A stretch of DNA of 64,000 nucleotides, from assembly GCA_009917455.1 (NCBI GenBank), contig QZDS01000015.1, positions 46,847-110,846 on the forward strand. Reading direction: 5' to 3'. Positions 35,093 to 44,952 of this stretch are shown here, one piece after another. How positions within the stretch are numbered: the stretch's first letter is position 1; every line of letters begins with the position of its first letter. A model generated the notes under the pieces. The model saw only the letters and a program-made list of their open reading frames with translations, had not been told where the DNA came from and searched no databases. The position numbers and the translations under genes were made by a program. This DNA is from a bacterium 1xD8-48. Its GTDB lineage: Bacteria > Bacillota > Clostridia > Lachnospirales > Lachnospiraceae.

Positions 35093-37068
35093 GGTTGAAA
35101 AATCCGAGGAAGAAACCGGGATGCGCAATTCTGACGGTACTGTTGGCAGGAAGCCTGAGCTGCTGCATAGCAGCAAGTATGCCGGCGACTGCTAAGGCAG
35201 ATGCTGTTGTTAAAGTGTCCCAGCCGGCTAATGAGGCGTCGTTAACGGCAATGTTTGACCCGGAGAGTAAATGGCAATGGATGGATAACAATTTTGAACT
35301 TGATGTGACTACTGACGATGTCCCCCGGGAAGGAATTCTGTTTACAGCGGATTTGCTGATACAATCATCTTCAAAGCCCCGCTTTCAGGGACGCATGAAT
35401 GTTGTTGCAAATCTCCTGCTCGGCGAGGAACAGCGTTGGGTGCAGAGCGCAGTACCTGCACAGATACGGGCAATTAATTTTCAGCAGGAAACCACTCAAA
35501 ACGGCGCGGTATGGTATCGCAGCAAGATTGCAATTACCTTTTCCGGTACAGTTAATACAGATGTCAATGGTATATGGACAGAAGGAATTCCATACCGACA
35601 GGCAGTAAACCGTCCGGTTACCGGTATAAAGGTTTATATTGCCGGAACACAGTGTGACTATAATGGCACAATACGATTGGAGAATCCGAAACTTGCATAT
35701 ACGGCAGACATGGATGATGGCGTATCAGTAAATACAGCTGTTTCGCCGCATGACCTGACTGAAATTACCCTGCAGGAGGATGTATTGCTATTTGAAGATG
35801 GTAAAAAGCAGAGGTTGCCAGAGGTAAAGCTGGTAGATTCTGACGCAGAGGAAATTACGGTGCGCACCGCCCGTTATCTTGCCGCACTTGGAAACAGCGA
35901 CCACGTTATTTTCGGACATCAGAACAGTGCGTGGAGTAAGGCTGGGACGGTGATGTCTCCGCTCAATGGGCTGACCAATTCTGATGTCGCAGATATCACT
36001 GGCTCAATGGCCGGGGTAGTTGGATTTGACGGGTTGTCGCTGGTGGGAGAGGAGTTTGGCGCTGAACTTTGGAACAGTAAATTTGCCTGGCAGGGAATGC
36101 AAAGCATTGATATTGCCGCGCTGGGTGAATCGGAGGCAAATGTAAAGGCTCTTGCATATTTGTCTGATTATTGCCTGACCAGGGGGGCACTCATAACATT
36201 GTCCTGTCATATGCCGAATTTTTCGCAGGTCAGGATGCGCAGCGGCTGCCAGAAGGAAAAAGAGCCTGCTTATGCCTGTTATGATTTTACGGCTTCAACT
36301 GCACGGGATAAAGACGGCGGCTCCGCACAGGATATTTTACCCGGCGGTAAATGCAATATTCAATTTCAGGCATATCTTGATATGGTTGCAGACTATGCCT
36401 CACAGGTAAAGGGAACGATTTTATTCCGGCCTTTTCACGAGGGAAACGGGACATGGTTCTGGTGGGGAACTTCGGCGTGCGATGCAAAAACCTATAAGGA
36501 AATATTTCGCTATACAGTTGAATACCTGCGCGACCGGAAACAAGTGCATAATCTCTTATATGTATACAGTCCGGCGGCAAAACCCGGATTTATGACAGAA
36601 ACGATAAAGCGTTATCCTGGAGACGCTTATGTTGATGTGATTGGTTTTGACAACTACCATCAGACAGATTTATCAGGAAGCGATGAGTGGTTTGCAGATT
36701 TTTCTGCTGAGCTTTCGGAAATAGAAAAGTTTGCGACACAGCATGGTAAGCTATTGGCGGTTACAGAGACAGGCGCGAATACTTCAAAACCTGCGTCAGG
36801 AGACGTTGTGACCGGTTTAACTCGCGTGGGCTGTTCTGATTTAGAGTGGTTTGAAAAGCTGTTAGATAGAGTTTCAGCTTCTAATGCCTGTTATGTGCTG
36901 CTATGGTCAAATGGCAGCGAAATGTTCCATACGCCGTTTGTCCGGGCGGTAAATAGTGATGGAAGCTTATACGGACATGAACTTCTTGATGATTTTCTAA
37001 GGTTTTATAATGACAGGCGCAGTATATTTGCGAACAATCAAAAAAATTTTATTTTTTGCATAAAGTAA
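35056..37068 (+). CDS. secreted GH26-family glycoside hydrolase (beta-mannanase-like), GTG start
   Basis: About 670 residues. I chose the GTG at 35056, 7 bases after AGGAG; GTGs at 35035 and 35023 are alternatives. A basic stretch then a hydrophobic segment ending near ATAKADA gives a signal peptide. Residues about 55-215 form a beta-rich, CBM-like domain. The C-terminal catalytic domain shows RPFHEGNGTWFWWG with the acid/base Glu and LAVTETG with the nucleophile Glu, both diagnostic of GH26. Known activity is endo-beta-1,4-mannanase or related. Inside a biosynthetic cluster it more likely trims or releases the polymer than feeds the cell. Start overlaps the flippase gene. Confidence 0.85.
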   Translation: MEDSEKKIWKDIRLKNPRKKPGCAILTVLLAGSLSCCIAASMPATAKADAVVKVSQPANEASLTAMFDPESKWQWMDNNFELDVTTDDVPREGILFTADLLIQSSSKPRFQGRMNVVANLLLGEEQRWVQSAVPAQIRAINFQQETTQNGAVWYRSKIAITFSGTVNTDVNGIWTEGIPYRQAVNRPVTGIKVYIAGTQCDYNGTIRLENPKLAYTADMDDGVSVNTAVSPHDLTEITLQEDVLLFEDGKKQRLPEVKLVDSDAEEITVRTARYLAALGNSDHVIFGHQNSAWSKAGTVMSPLNGLTNSDVADITGSMAGVVGFDGLSLVGEEFGAELWNSKFAWQGMQSIDIAALGESEANVKALAYLSDYCLTRGALITLSCHMPNFSQVRMRSGCQKEKEPAYACYDFTASTARDKDGGSAQDILPGGKCNIQFQAYLDMVADYASQVKGTILFRPFHEGNGTWFWWGTSACDAKTYKEIFRYTVEYLRDRKQVHNLLYVYSPAAKPGFMTETIKRYPGDAYVDVIGFDNYHQTDLSGSDEWFADFSAELSEIEKFATQHGKLLAVTETGANTSKPASGDVVTGLTRVGCSDLEWFEKLLDRVSASNACYVLLWSNGSEMFHTPFVRAVNSDGSLYGHELLDDFLRFYNDRRSIFANNQKNFIFCIK

Positions 37069-37096
37069 GGTAAGGCCTGGCAGGAGAAATAAAGTT

Positions 37097-38170
37097 ATGA
37101 AGCTTAAACGAGATTTCCCGGGAATGTTCGACGTAGCGAAGGGCATCCTGATACTGGTAGTTATATTAGGACATCAAAATGGATTTTTCTATAGTACTTT
37201 GCAGGTTAACCATCCGGTAATGGTGCTGCCATGGTTAGGGGGACAGTATGATGTTGTTATTATGGGTCTGTTCTTTATCATGGCAGGATATACTTCGCAC
37301 CCGGAAAAGAATCTGAAAGGGTATCTGAAAAAAAGCGGACGGGCAATGCTCCTTCCATATTTTTATACTATGGCGACTCTCCTTTTGATACGGATTGTTT
37401 GGGATATCTGTATGGGAACATTTGATATTTCAATTATATGCTCTATTTTCGGGGGATTTCTGTATGGGAACTGTGTACCAGGATTTCAATTATTTGGCAG
37501 ATTTCCGGCGGAGTCTGTGGGGACAGCGTGGTTTCTCCTTGCATTGTTTTGGAGCGGCTTGTTTCAGCAGCTGCTGTTGCGTATCCAAAAGCCGGCAGTG
37601 CGTGTGTTTTTGCTTTGTGGAATGACTGTCATTGCTGTGACATTTCCTGATGCGCATCATATTCAGCTGCCCTGGGCATTGGTTCCGGGATGTACCGCCG
37701 TAGGATTTCGGGAAATAGGCCGGTTGCTGAGAACTCAAAAACGGCTATATCAGAAGATTAACTGGTCTTTTGCAGCTGTCGCAACAGCGCTGTTTGTTTT
37801 TCTGCCTTTGTTTTCAACTGCGAAATTCTGGTCAAATATCTGGCAGTTTTGGATGTTGGATTATTTGCAGGCTGTGGCAGCAGGTATTGTACTCCTGCAT
37901 TTTTATATAAAGTCCGGATTGGCTGTCGCCCGCTATACTGACAGCTTAGCCTATATCGGACGGTATTCCCTGTTCTTTTTCTGTCTTCATAATATAGAAA
38001 TGCTGCTTTTCCCGTGGAGACGGATTTATGAATTTGCCAGTATGGTATCCTCTGTACCCTGGGAACTCATTTTTATGTTGATGTTTGCAGGAAGAATTGT
38101 ATTCTCTGTGGCTGGATGCCACTTTATTATTTGGATCGGCAGCAAATTAAAAAAATCAGGAGGTCAATAA
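37097..38170 (+). CDS. acyltransferase family 3 membrane protein
   Basis: 357 residues with about ten predicted helices. Near the N-terminus FDVAKGILILVVILGH contains the conserved His of the Acyl_transf_3 family, followed by FFIMAGYTSH. Family members transfer acetyl, succinyl or similar groups to surface sugars. It stands directly before the ACP gene (1-base gap), suggesting that it or the second acyltransferase uses an ACP-bound acyl donor. Confidence 0.87.
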   Translation: MKLKRDFPGMFDVAKGILILVVILGHQNGFFYSTLQVNHPVMVLPWLGGQYDVVIMGLFFIMAGYTSHPEKNLKGYLKKSGRAMLLPYFYTMATLLLIRIVWDICMGTFDISIICSIFGGFLYGNCVPGFQLFGRFPAESVGTAWFLLALFWSGLFQQLLLRIQKPAVRVFLLCGMTVIAVTFPDAHHIQLPWALVPGCTAVGFREIGRLLRTQKRLYQKINWSFAAVATALFVFLPLFSTAKFWSNIWQFWMLDYLQAVAAGIVLLHFYIKSGLAVARYTDSLAYIGRYSLFFFCLHNIEMLLFPWRRIYEFASMVSSVPWELIFMLMFAGRIVFSVAGCHFIIWIGSKLKKSGGQ

Positions 38171-38171
38171 A

Positions 38172-38411
38172 ATGAGCAAAGAAACAGTTTTGAACCGCAT
38201 TCTTGAGATGCTGAATAAAATTACAGATACGGATTATCTGCCGTACCAGGATTTGATGGAAGAAGGGGGTCTGTCTTCTTTGGAGCTGATGGAACTGATT
38301 GTGGGTATGGAACAGGAATTTCATATAAAAATTCCGACCCGTAAGCTGCGGCTTGTGGCAACGGCAGAAGATTTGGCGGGACTGGTCTGCGAAGGGGAGG
38401 GTATTGTATGA
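38172..38411 (+). CDS. dedicated acyl carrier protein
   Basis: 79 residues, acidic, four-helix ACP size. The phosphopantetheine site is Ser36 in GGLSSLELMEL; the usual Asp before it is replaced by Ser. GGAGG lies before the ATG. It overlaps the ANL ligase gene by 4 bases, strongly suggesting that the ligase loads it. It resembles the DltC/D-alanine carrier arrangement, but no DltB or DltD is present. Confidence 0.87.
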   Translation: MSKETVLNRILEMLNKITDTDYLPYQDLMEEGGLSSLELMELIVGMEQEFHIKIPTRKLRLVATAEDLAGLVCEGEGIV

Positions 38412-39847
38412 GTTCGAAAGCATGGTTACATGAGGAATACCATGGGATGACTGTTTATCAGATGCTGAATAAAATGACAGAGAAATTTCAGCATAGCCCG
38501 CTTTTTTCCTATTGGCAGGATGGAAAGGCGCATGAGATTTGTTATGTCAGTTTTTTCGAGGATGTACGGAGACTGGCGGGCTGGTTTGATGCTATGGGGC
38601 TGCATGGGAAGAAGATTGTTATTGATGGACGCAACACCTATGAACAGATTGCCGCTCTGTTTGCAGCCATGGCTATGGGGGCGGTTGCAGCACCTCTTTG
38701 CTTTGATTTGCAGCTTGAAGACCTGCGTCAGCTAATTTGCCGGTTATCGCCTGCATTGGTAATTTATGATGATGAAGATGAGGAAATTATTCCGGAACTT
38801 AGATTGAGAGCGTCTGTTCTTCCCTGTATGGGGGAAAACAGCGTCCGAACCATTCTGGACGGAGGTGGTTTACTGTATGAAGACAATGGGATGACTGTAC
38901 CAGAGATGCCGGCGCTGATTCAGGCAACCTCCGGGAGCAGCAGCCTGGCAAAGCTGGTGGTACTGCCCCATCGTGCCGTGCTGCCTCATGGCAGACAGGA
39001 ATTCCAGAGAAGTCTTTTTGTATTCCCAATGTACCATGTGGCGCTTGCTTCACTAATTAATGATATGACGGATGGGGTACACATTTGCCTTTCCAGTTTT
39101 CGGCAGGCCTTTTGGGATATCCAGTGGTACCATCCCCAGGATATATTTGCAGTGCCTGGCTTTGTGGCGTTGATGCTGAAGCGGAGCAGGGCCGGACAGT
39201 TTGATTTAAGCGGTTTTCACAATATTTGCAGTGGTGGGGCGCCTCAACAATCAGACTTTTTTAAATATCTGGATGCGCACGGAATTTTTTTCTGTTCGCT
39301 CTACGGTGCAACTGAGACCAGCGGCGCGGTTGTCTATTCTGTGCCCGGGCAATGCCGTGCAGGCTCGGTAGGCAAGGTCGGGCCATGGAACGAGGTGCGG
39401 CTATCTGATAAGGGTGAAATACTGGTTCGGGGCAATAATCTTATGCTTGGATATTTAGATGACCCGAAAGCTACCCGGGAAGCGTTGGCGGACGGCTGGT
39501 ATCATACCGGGGATATTGGCTACATTGATGAAGATGGGTTTTTATTTATTACAGGACGGATTAAAAATGTGATTGTGTTATCCAATGGTGAAAATGTAAG
39601 TCCTGAGGCAATTGAAAAAAAGCTGTCTGTCTGTGCGGATATTAAAGAGATGATTGTCCTTGGCGAGAATGACAGACTTGCCGCTCATTTCTGGTGCGGG
39701 GAAGATGGGGGAATGGACGCCGAAATGCGAGTCCGAGCGTTCATCGCACAGTATAACAAAGAAGTGCCGCCTTATCAGGCAATACGGAATCTCGTATTTA
39801 GAGATGAACCTTTTCCTAAAACGGTAACCGGTAAAATAAAACGCTAA
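38408..39847 (+). CDS. ANL-superfamily AMP-forming ligase, likely loads the adjacent ACP
   Basis: 479 residues. Adenylation motifs: a modified P-loop QATSGSSSLAKLV (near residue 177), YGATETSG (near 300), GWYHTGDIGYIDEDG (near 372) and the C-terminal PKTVTGKIKR with the catalytic Lys. The protein stops right after that motif. It should activate a carboxylic acid with ATP and pass it to a thiol, most likely the phosphopantetheine of the ACP encoded just upstream. The acid cannot be read from the sequence. Coupled by ATGA overlap. Confidence 0.87.
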   Translation: MSSKAWLHEEYHGMTVYQMLNKMTEKFQHSPLFSYWQDGKAHEICYVSFFEDVRRLAGWFDAMGLHGKKIVIDGRNTYEQIAALFAAMAMGAVAAPLCFDLQLEDLRQLICRLSPALVIYDDEDEEIIPELRLRASVLPCMGENSVRTILDGGGLLYEDNGMTVPEMPALIQATSGSSSLAKLVVLPHRAVLPHGRQEFQRSLFVFPMYHVALASLINDMTDGVHICLSSFRQAFWDIQWYHPQDIFAVPGFVALMLKRSRAGQFDLSGFHNICSGGAPQQSDFFKYLDAHGIFFCSLYGATETSGAVVYSVPGQCRAGSVGKVGPWNEVRLSDKGEILVRGNNLMLGYLDDPKATREALADGWYHTGDIGYIDEDGFLFITGRIKNVIVLSNGENVSPEAIEKKLSVCADIKEMIVLGENDRLAAHFWCGEDGGMDAEMRVRAFIAQYNKEVPPYQAIRNLVFRDEPFPKTVTGKIKR

Positions 39848-39867
39848 AAGGATGAAGAAGAGGGAAA

Positions 39868-40905
39868 ATGGAAAAAAAGAAGCGGATGGACTGGATAGAT
39901 GCCGCCAGGGGAATTGGTATTCTGTTAATAGTAGGGATTCATTCTATCCGCCCGGACATGAGAGAAACACAGGCGATATGCAAGTTTATATATGACCTGA
40001 TTATTGTATTTGTTATTGGAATGTTTTTTGTACTTTCAGGAGTCACTTACCGAGTCTCCAATGGAGGGCATCTTTTGGAACCAGGGCGTTTCCTGTATAA
40101 AAAAGCACGAAAACTGCTGGTGCCGTTTTTGGGATACGCGGTGCTGATTTATATGACATTTTCATTTATGACATGGTGTCCTTTAACAGCAAAGATATTT
40201 CGGGGGACAGAATACAGCGGTATGCCGCTATGGGAATACCTGCGGCTGACTCTGTGCGTGGATAGCCCGTATGCAGCGCATCTGTGGTTTATCTGGGCGT
40301 TGTTCTGGATTATGATGACAGCATACATATGTGATTTTGTTTGCGGGTACTGGAAACTTCCGCGTCAGAAGGTGTTGTGGTGTATAGCGGTTATTTTTTG
40401 TGCCGTCGGCGCCATGAGATGGGAAAACGGCAGCATTATACAGAGGGTGCTGACACATACAGTATATTTCGTGTACGGCACAGAACTTGCGGCGCATCCA
40501 GGACGGATAGAACAGGACAGCATCTGTCTAAAGGCGGCTGCTGTGATGGCGGGAGGAGCAATGTGCTGGTATATTTTAACGGACTGGCATGCTGCGACAT
40601 GGTATGGTGAAGTACTGTGGAAGGTTTGTTGGCTATTGATACGGTTGGTTTTCATCCGGGGAATTTTCTGTTTGACAATACGTCTGAAAGACATAAAATG
40701 GCTGACGTATCTTGGGCGGGAAAGCTTTTGGATTTACCTCTTGCATCAACCGTTTTGCTGTGGTTTCGTGGGACTATTGCTGTATAGCAGGCTGGGACTT
40801 CCCATCCCTGTGGTCTGTACGGTATGTGTTTTGCTGGGAGTAGTATTGCCACTTGGTGTGGTCTGGCTGGGGCGGAGAGTATATAGTAAATTTATTTATG
40901 GATAA
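39868..40905 (+). CDS. second acyltransferase family 3 membrane protein
   Basis: 345 residues, about ten predicted helices. It begins with DWIDAARGIGILLIVGIHS, carrying the conserved His, then FVLSGVTYRV. It follows the ligase gene by 20 bases. Two family-3 acyltransferases flank the ACP/ligase pair, so different acceptors or positions on the glycan may be modified. Confidence 0.88.
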   Translation: MEKKKRMDWIDAARGIGILLIVGIHSIRPDMRETQAICKFIYDLIIVFVIGMFFVLSGVTYRVSNGGHLLEPGRFLYKKARKLLVPFLGYAVLIYMTFSFMTWCPLTAKIFRGTEYSGMPLWEYLRLTLCVDSPYAAHLWFIWALFWIMMTAYICDFVCGYWKLPRQKVLWCIAVIFCAVGAMRWENGSIIQRVLTHTVYFVYGTELAAHPGRIEQDSICLKAAAVMAGGAMCWYILTDWHAATWYGEVLWKVCWLLIRLVFIRGIFCLTIRLKDIKWLTYLGRESFWIYLLHQPFCCGFVGLLLYSRLGLPIPVVCTVCVLLGVVLPLGVVWLGRRVYSKFIYG

Positions 40906-40960
40906 GGTCTGCCGTCGGAAGATATGACAGCGTAAAATTTCAGCAGGAAGGAACCGGACA

Positions 40961-42049
40961 ATGAGGCGACAGAAAAGTGAATGCTGCGGCTGCGGGGTTT
41001 GTACAGCAGTCTGTCAGTATGGAGCGATTCGGATGACTTTTGACAAAGAAGGCTATGCGTATCCCTGTATTGACCGGAAGAAGTGTACAGGCTGTGGCCG
41101 GTGTCGGGAGATGTGCCCGATTGGAAACAGTATCAGTATGCCGGAGCCGGAGCACAGGTGCTTTGGTGTACAGGCGAAATCAGACAATGACCGTATAGAA
41201 AGCTCTTCCGGCGGAGTATTCCCGGTGCTGGCTCGTAAAGTATTGTCACAGAATGGAATAGTGTTTGGAGCCATGATGGAGTCAGATGGCGCTGTGCGCC
41301 ATTTTGGAGCACAAACGCCGGAGGAAGTTGAGAGGCTGAGAAAGACAAAATATGTACAAAGTGAGGCGGCTGGTTGCTGCCGGCAGATTTTTCAGTCGGT
41401 CAGGGAAGGACGACAGATTCTGTTTGTCGGTACCCCCTGCCAGTGCAGCGCTGTAAGGAGGTATGTCGGTGAGGCGGAAAATCTGTTGCTTGCTGACCTT
41501 GTATGTTATGGCGTGCCTTCGCCGGTAAAATGGGGAAAGTATATAAAGGAACTGGAAAAACGATATCAGGGCAGCTTTGAGAGCATTTCCTTTCGCGATA
41601 AGCGCGAAAAAGACAATGGACATACTATTGCAGTCCGTATTGACGGAAGGGAATATACATGGCCGATAGGGGAAGATTGTTTTTGCAATGCCTATTTTTG
41701 TAACTATCTTTTGCGTCCGTCCTGCTATATGTGCCGGTTCTGTACCATGGAAAGGGAAAGCGACCTGACAATGGGAGATTTCTGGGGAATCGATAAGGTA
41801 CGCCCGGAGTGGGATGACGGTATGGGAACTTCTCTTGTAATTGTACACAGTAAAAAAGGCATGGCGCTGTGGGAGTCTGTGCGGGAGGATTTCCGGTACT
41901 TTGAATGCCGGGATGAGGACATATTGCAGCCGAGACTGCAAAGCCCGACAGCACATCCCGGTTGGCGGCGGGAAGTGTTTTTCCGGTTGTGCCGGATTTT
42001 GACATTGGATACTTCGGGACGTATCATGAGAAGGTTGGTGAAAAGATGA
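40961..42049 (+). CDS. iron-sulfur protein, F420 hydrogenase/dehydrogenase beta-subunit family
   Basis: 362 residues. Two 4Fe-4S motifs lie near the N-terminus: CCGCGVCTAVC (about residues 8-18) and CTGCGRCREMCP (about 42-53). The rest matches the FrhB-like family, with SSGGVFPVLA, GTPCQCSAV and a late CYMCRFC cysteine group. Such genes are commonly paired with pyruvyltransferases in surface-polysaccharide loci, where their role is unsettled (a flavin/Fe-S redox step is likely). Overlaps the pyruvyltransferase gene by 4 bases. Confidence 0.85.
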   Translation: MRRQKSECCGCGVCTAVCQYGAIRMTFDKEGYAYPCIDRKKCTGCGRCREMCPIGNSISMPEPEHRCFGVQAKSDNDRIESSSGGVFPVLARKVLSQNGIVFGAMMESDGAVRHFGAQTPEEVERLRKTKYVQSEAAGCCRQIFQSVREGRQILFVGTPCQCSAVRRYVGEAENLLLADLVCYGVPSPVKWGKYIKELEKRYQGSFESISFRDKREKDNGHTIAVRIDGREYTWPIGEDCFCNAYFCNYLLRPSCYMCRFCTMERESDLTMGDFWGIDKVRPEWDDGMGTSLVIVHSKKGMALWESVREDFRYFECRDEDILQPRLQSPTAHPGWRREVFFRLCRILTLDTSGRIMRRLVKR

Positions 42050-43167
42050 TTGGAATACTGACATTTTATTGGGCTGATGACTATGGAGCGCTGTTGCAGT
42101 GTTATGCCCTGAAAACTTATATGAGTCGGTTTGATAATACCGCAGTTATTCCATATTATCCGAAAAATCTGCGCTCCCGATATCGATTACTGAAACATTC
42201 CGGAACTGATAAAGTGAGAAAAAAGATACGCATGATTGTGCATCAGCTACGGACGAAAGAGTTTTACAGCAGATTGGCAGCGAAACTGCGGATGGCGCAC
42301 TTCCGCCGGCGGTTTCTGACGGCTGATTTTCGTAAACTGGATTCTGCCAGGAGTATACCCGCATACCGACCGGGAATAAGCGCTTATATAGTTGGAAGCG
42401 ACCAGGTGTGGAACCCGGAGATTACAGAAGGGCTTCAGGATGGATACTTTTGCGCTTTTCCAAAACCTGAGGGGGCCCGTTTCATAGCTTATGCCGCCAG
42501 TATAGGTTCGGAACGTCTGGATGTAGCTTATGATGCCAGGATTGCCCGGTATTTTGAAAATTTTGACGCAGTATCGGTTCGGGAGGGGATATCCGCATCT
42601 TATATCGAAAAATTGTATGGCAGAGAGCCGGAAACAGTAGTGGATCCGGTTTTCCTGTTGGAAAAGAAGGACTGGGAACAGCTTTTGAAAAATAAAGACT
42701 TATCGAAAAAAAATTATATTGCAGTTTATGACACAGAATATAACGAGGAAATGGCACATTATATTGCCTCGTTGAGGGAAAAGCTGAGATTGCCGGTACT
42801 GGTGTTACGGGCAGAAAAGCGCTATTATGATTGGGGCGGACAGGAGGAGTATGCCAGAGGATGCGGTCCGCTGGAATTTTTGGAATATCTGTATCATGCT
42901 GCATATGTGGTAACAAATTCTTTTCATGGAACGGCGATGTCGATTATTTTTCACAAATCATTTGCGGCGTTCCCTCACAGTAAGCGTAACGCCCGGCTTG
43001 AATGGCTTTTACATGCAGCCGGGTTGGAAAGCCGGATGGCGCATACCATACCGGAGGGGGTGCAGGGCATGGAAAAGGTGGATTGGCATCAGGTGGATAA
43101 AGCGTTGCAGGAGGAAATTGAACGCTCCAGGTCGTTTATACGAAAGGAAATCCTGTTGTCCCGCTGA
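42046..43167 (+). CDS. polysaccharide pyruvyl transferase family protein
   Basis: 373 residues starting at the ATG at 42046, which overlaps the upstream stop (ATGA); an earlier in-frame start would bury this coupling. The N-terminus ILTFYWADDYGALLQCYAL and later GSDQVWNPEI, SVREG, DPVFLL and NSFHGTAMSI are typical of the family that includes CsaB and WcaK. It transfers pyruvate from phosphoenolpyruvate as a ketal onto a sugar, adding negative charge to the polymer. Last plus-strand gene of the main cluster; a weak hairpin (43190-43207) follows. Confidence 0.9.
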   Translation: MIGILTFYWADDYGALLQCYALKTYMSRFDNTAVIPYYPKNLRSRYRLLKHSGTDKVRKKIRMIVHQLRTKEFYSRLAAKLRMAHFRRRFLTADFRKLDSARSIPAYRPGISAYIVGSDQVWNPEITEGLQDGYFCAFPKPEGARFIAYAASIGSERLDVAYDARIARYFENFDAVSVREGISASYIEKLYGREPETVVDPVFLLEKKDWEQLLKNKDLSKKNYIAVYDTEYNEEMAHYIASLREKLRLPVLVLRAEKRYYDWGGQEEYARGCGPLEFLEYLYHAAYVVTNSFHGTAMSIIFHKSFAAFPHSKRNARLEWLLHAAGLESRMAHTIPEGVQGMEKVDWHQVDKALQEEIERSRSFIRKEILLSR

Positions 43168-43201
43168 CAGGCTGTCTTTTGGGATAAGCCGGTAACGGGT
43201 A

Positions 43202-44902
43202 TTACCGTACACGTATGATTTTTTTGTCTGCAATGCGATATACCATATCGCACCGGTCGGCGAGCGCCATATGGTGTGTTACCAGCAGGACAGTTTTATT
43301 TTCGATATTGAAAATGGCATCCATGACCGCTTTTTCAGTCTGGTTGTCGAGTCCGGCAGTTGCTTCGTCCAGAATCAGCAGTTCAGAATTCTTATAAATC
43401 GTCCTCGCTAACGCAATGCGTTGCCGCTGTCCTCCTGAGACAGCAACGCCCTCCTCGCCAATCAGGGTGTCCAGACCCTGGGGCATTTCGCACACATCAT
43501 CCCAGATTTGCGCTGCTATCAGGCTTTCGATGACGCGTTTTTCGTCGATATTATCATAGTCTTCCATGAACGCAACATTATGCCGGATGGTTTCTCCGTT
43601 TAAATAGACAGTCTGAGGGATATAGCTGACAATTTCACCAAGGAAAGCGGTGCATGACCCCTCTGCATCAGTGCTGCTGACAAGGTCGTAGCCGTCAAAG
43701 CATACAGAACCGGACTGTGGCTGCAAAAGTCCGAGAAGCAGGTCAAGAAAAGTGGTTTTACCTGAACCTGATGCACCGATTAAGGCTACGGTTTTTCCGG
43801 CGGGGATACTCATTTCCGCATTTTCAAACAGCAGTTTTTTGCCCGGATAACCAAAGCTAAGGCCGCGCACAGTTAACTCCTTTCGAAGGGAAGGAATGAT
43901 TTTCCGTTTCTTTTCTTCGGATATCAGCTTTTGCCGGTAGGCGAGGTAACGTGTGTGGGTTTCACAGACAACCTGATAAGATTTGTTTGAAAATTGTATA
44001 CGGTTCATAGCGCTGATGATGCCGTAGGAGATGGGTTCCAACTTTAACATAAGAGTAGCATAGATTACAAAATATGGTACAATCGCGCTTAATTCAAAGC
44101 GGAACAGCATTACAATTACCAGCAGCAGATAGATGGCTGCCATGACACTGTTACGCATCAGCACCAACACAAGGTTTTGCATATAAGAAAAATCCGATTC
44201 AACTTTTGCGTGGCGGCGGCTGTTTGTCTCAAATCGGTTTTGCAGATGCATTGTATTGCGGCTGATGCGGAGCTCCTTATATGCGCCGAAAGAAGTAGTA
44301 ATGTTAGCATTTATCTGCAGGAGGCAGCTTCGGCGGAGCTCGCCGGACTGGTCAATGCGTTCGCGCATTGTCCGGTAGCGCAGCAACATCCAGAGGACCA
44401 GCAGTATTATGCTGAAAAAGCCCAGCGGCCCGGTCTGATAGATAAGTACTGCCGCATATGCTGCCAGTGTACAGCATTGAATTATGACGCTGACGGAATC
44501 CGTGATAATCTGGATGCTTTTAAGCGTATCTGCCCGAATGATTTCGACCGCATGCAGAGGCGACTTTTTATAGTGCTCCAATAGTTCTTCATGGAGAAAA
44601 AGGTCAAAAAAACGAAACGAAAGCGTCTGCATACTTTCGTAGAGGAAACGGTTTGTGACACGCGCCTTGTAAAGGTCAAGCAAGCCCTTACCGGCGCAAA
44701 CCGCGGCCAGGCAGGCACACAGTCCAATCATAAAAGGGCCGGACTGTGTATCCGTGAGCATTCGGTTGAGGATATGCAGCAGGACGGAAAAGCTGAATAT
44801 ATCAAGAGCCGGGCTTATGATACTGAGTAACAGGTAGGCTGAAAAAGTATGTATATTTTTTTTCTCAAGGATGGAGAGCAGATATTTTACTTTACCTGGC
44901 AT
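43202..44902 (-). CDS. ABC exporter with fused membrane and ATPase domains (PglK/MsbA-like)
   Basis: 566 residues. Residues 1-310 contain about six membrane helices; the ATPase domain has Walker A GASGSGKTT (near 374), signature AVSGGQRQR (near 478) and Walker B LLILDEAT. It is of the lipid-linked oligosaccharide/lipid flippase type. Coded opposite to and convergent with the main cluster, and 50 bases downstream of a same-strand GT2 gene. It may export a second glycolipid, or serve as an alternative flippase to the Wzx protein. Confidence 0.85.
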   Translation of the reverse strand: MPGKVKYLLSILEKKNIHTFSAYLLLSIISPALDIFSFSVLLHILNRMLTDTQSGPFMIGLCACLAAVCAGKGLLDLYKARVTNRFLYESMQTLSFRFFDLFLHEELLEHYKKSPLHAVEIIRADTLKSIQIITDSVSVIIQCCTLAAYAAVLIYQTGPLGFFSIILLVLWMLLRYRTMRERIDQSGELRRSCLLQINANITTSFGAYKELRISRNTMHLQNRFETNSRRHAKVESDFSYMQNLVLVLMRNSVMAAIYLLLVIVMLFRFELSAIVPYFVIYATLMLKLEPISYGIISAMNRIQFSNKSYQVVCETHTRYLAYRQKLISEEKKRKIIPSLRKELTVRGLSFGYPGKKLLFENAEMSIPAGKTVALIGASGSGKTTFLDLLLGLLQPQSGSVCFDGYDLVSSTDAEGSCTAFLGEIVSYIPQTVYLNGETIRHNVAFMEDYDNIDEKRVIESLIAAQIWDDVCEMPQGLDTLIGEEGVAVSGGQRQRIALARTIYKNSELLILDEATAGLDNQTEKAVMDAIFNIENKTVLLVTHHMALADRCDMVYRIADKKIIRVR

Positions 44903-44952
44903 ATTATTTTCCCTGCCTTTTAAAATAATGTTATGTTTTGACGGTTAAAATT

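Noticed and set aside
41282..42064. 260-residue minus-strand reading frame
   Set aside because: Shadow of the iron-sulfur protein gene, whose cysteine motifs and coupling to the pyruvyltransferase gene are clear on the plus strand.
43190..43207. Terminator between the pyruvyltransferase and the ABC exporter
   Set aside because: CGGTAA/TTACCG makes only a 6-base stem with no T-run, too weak to call.
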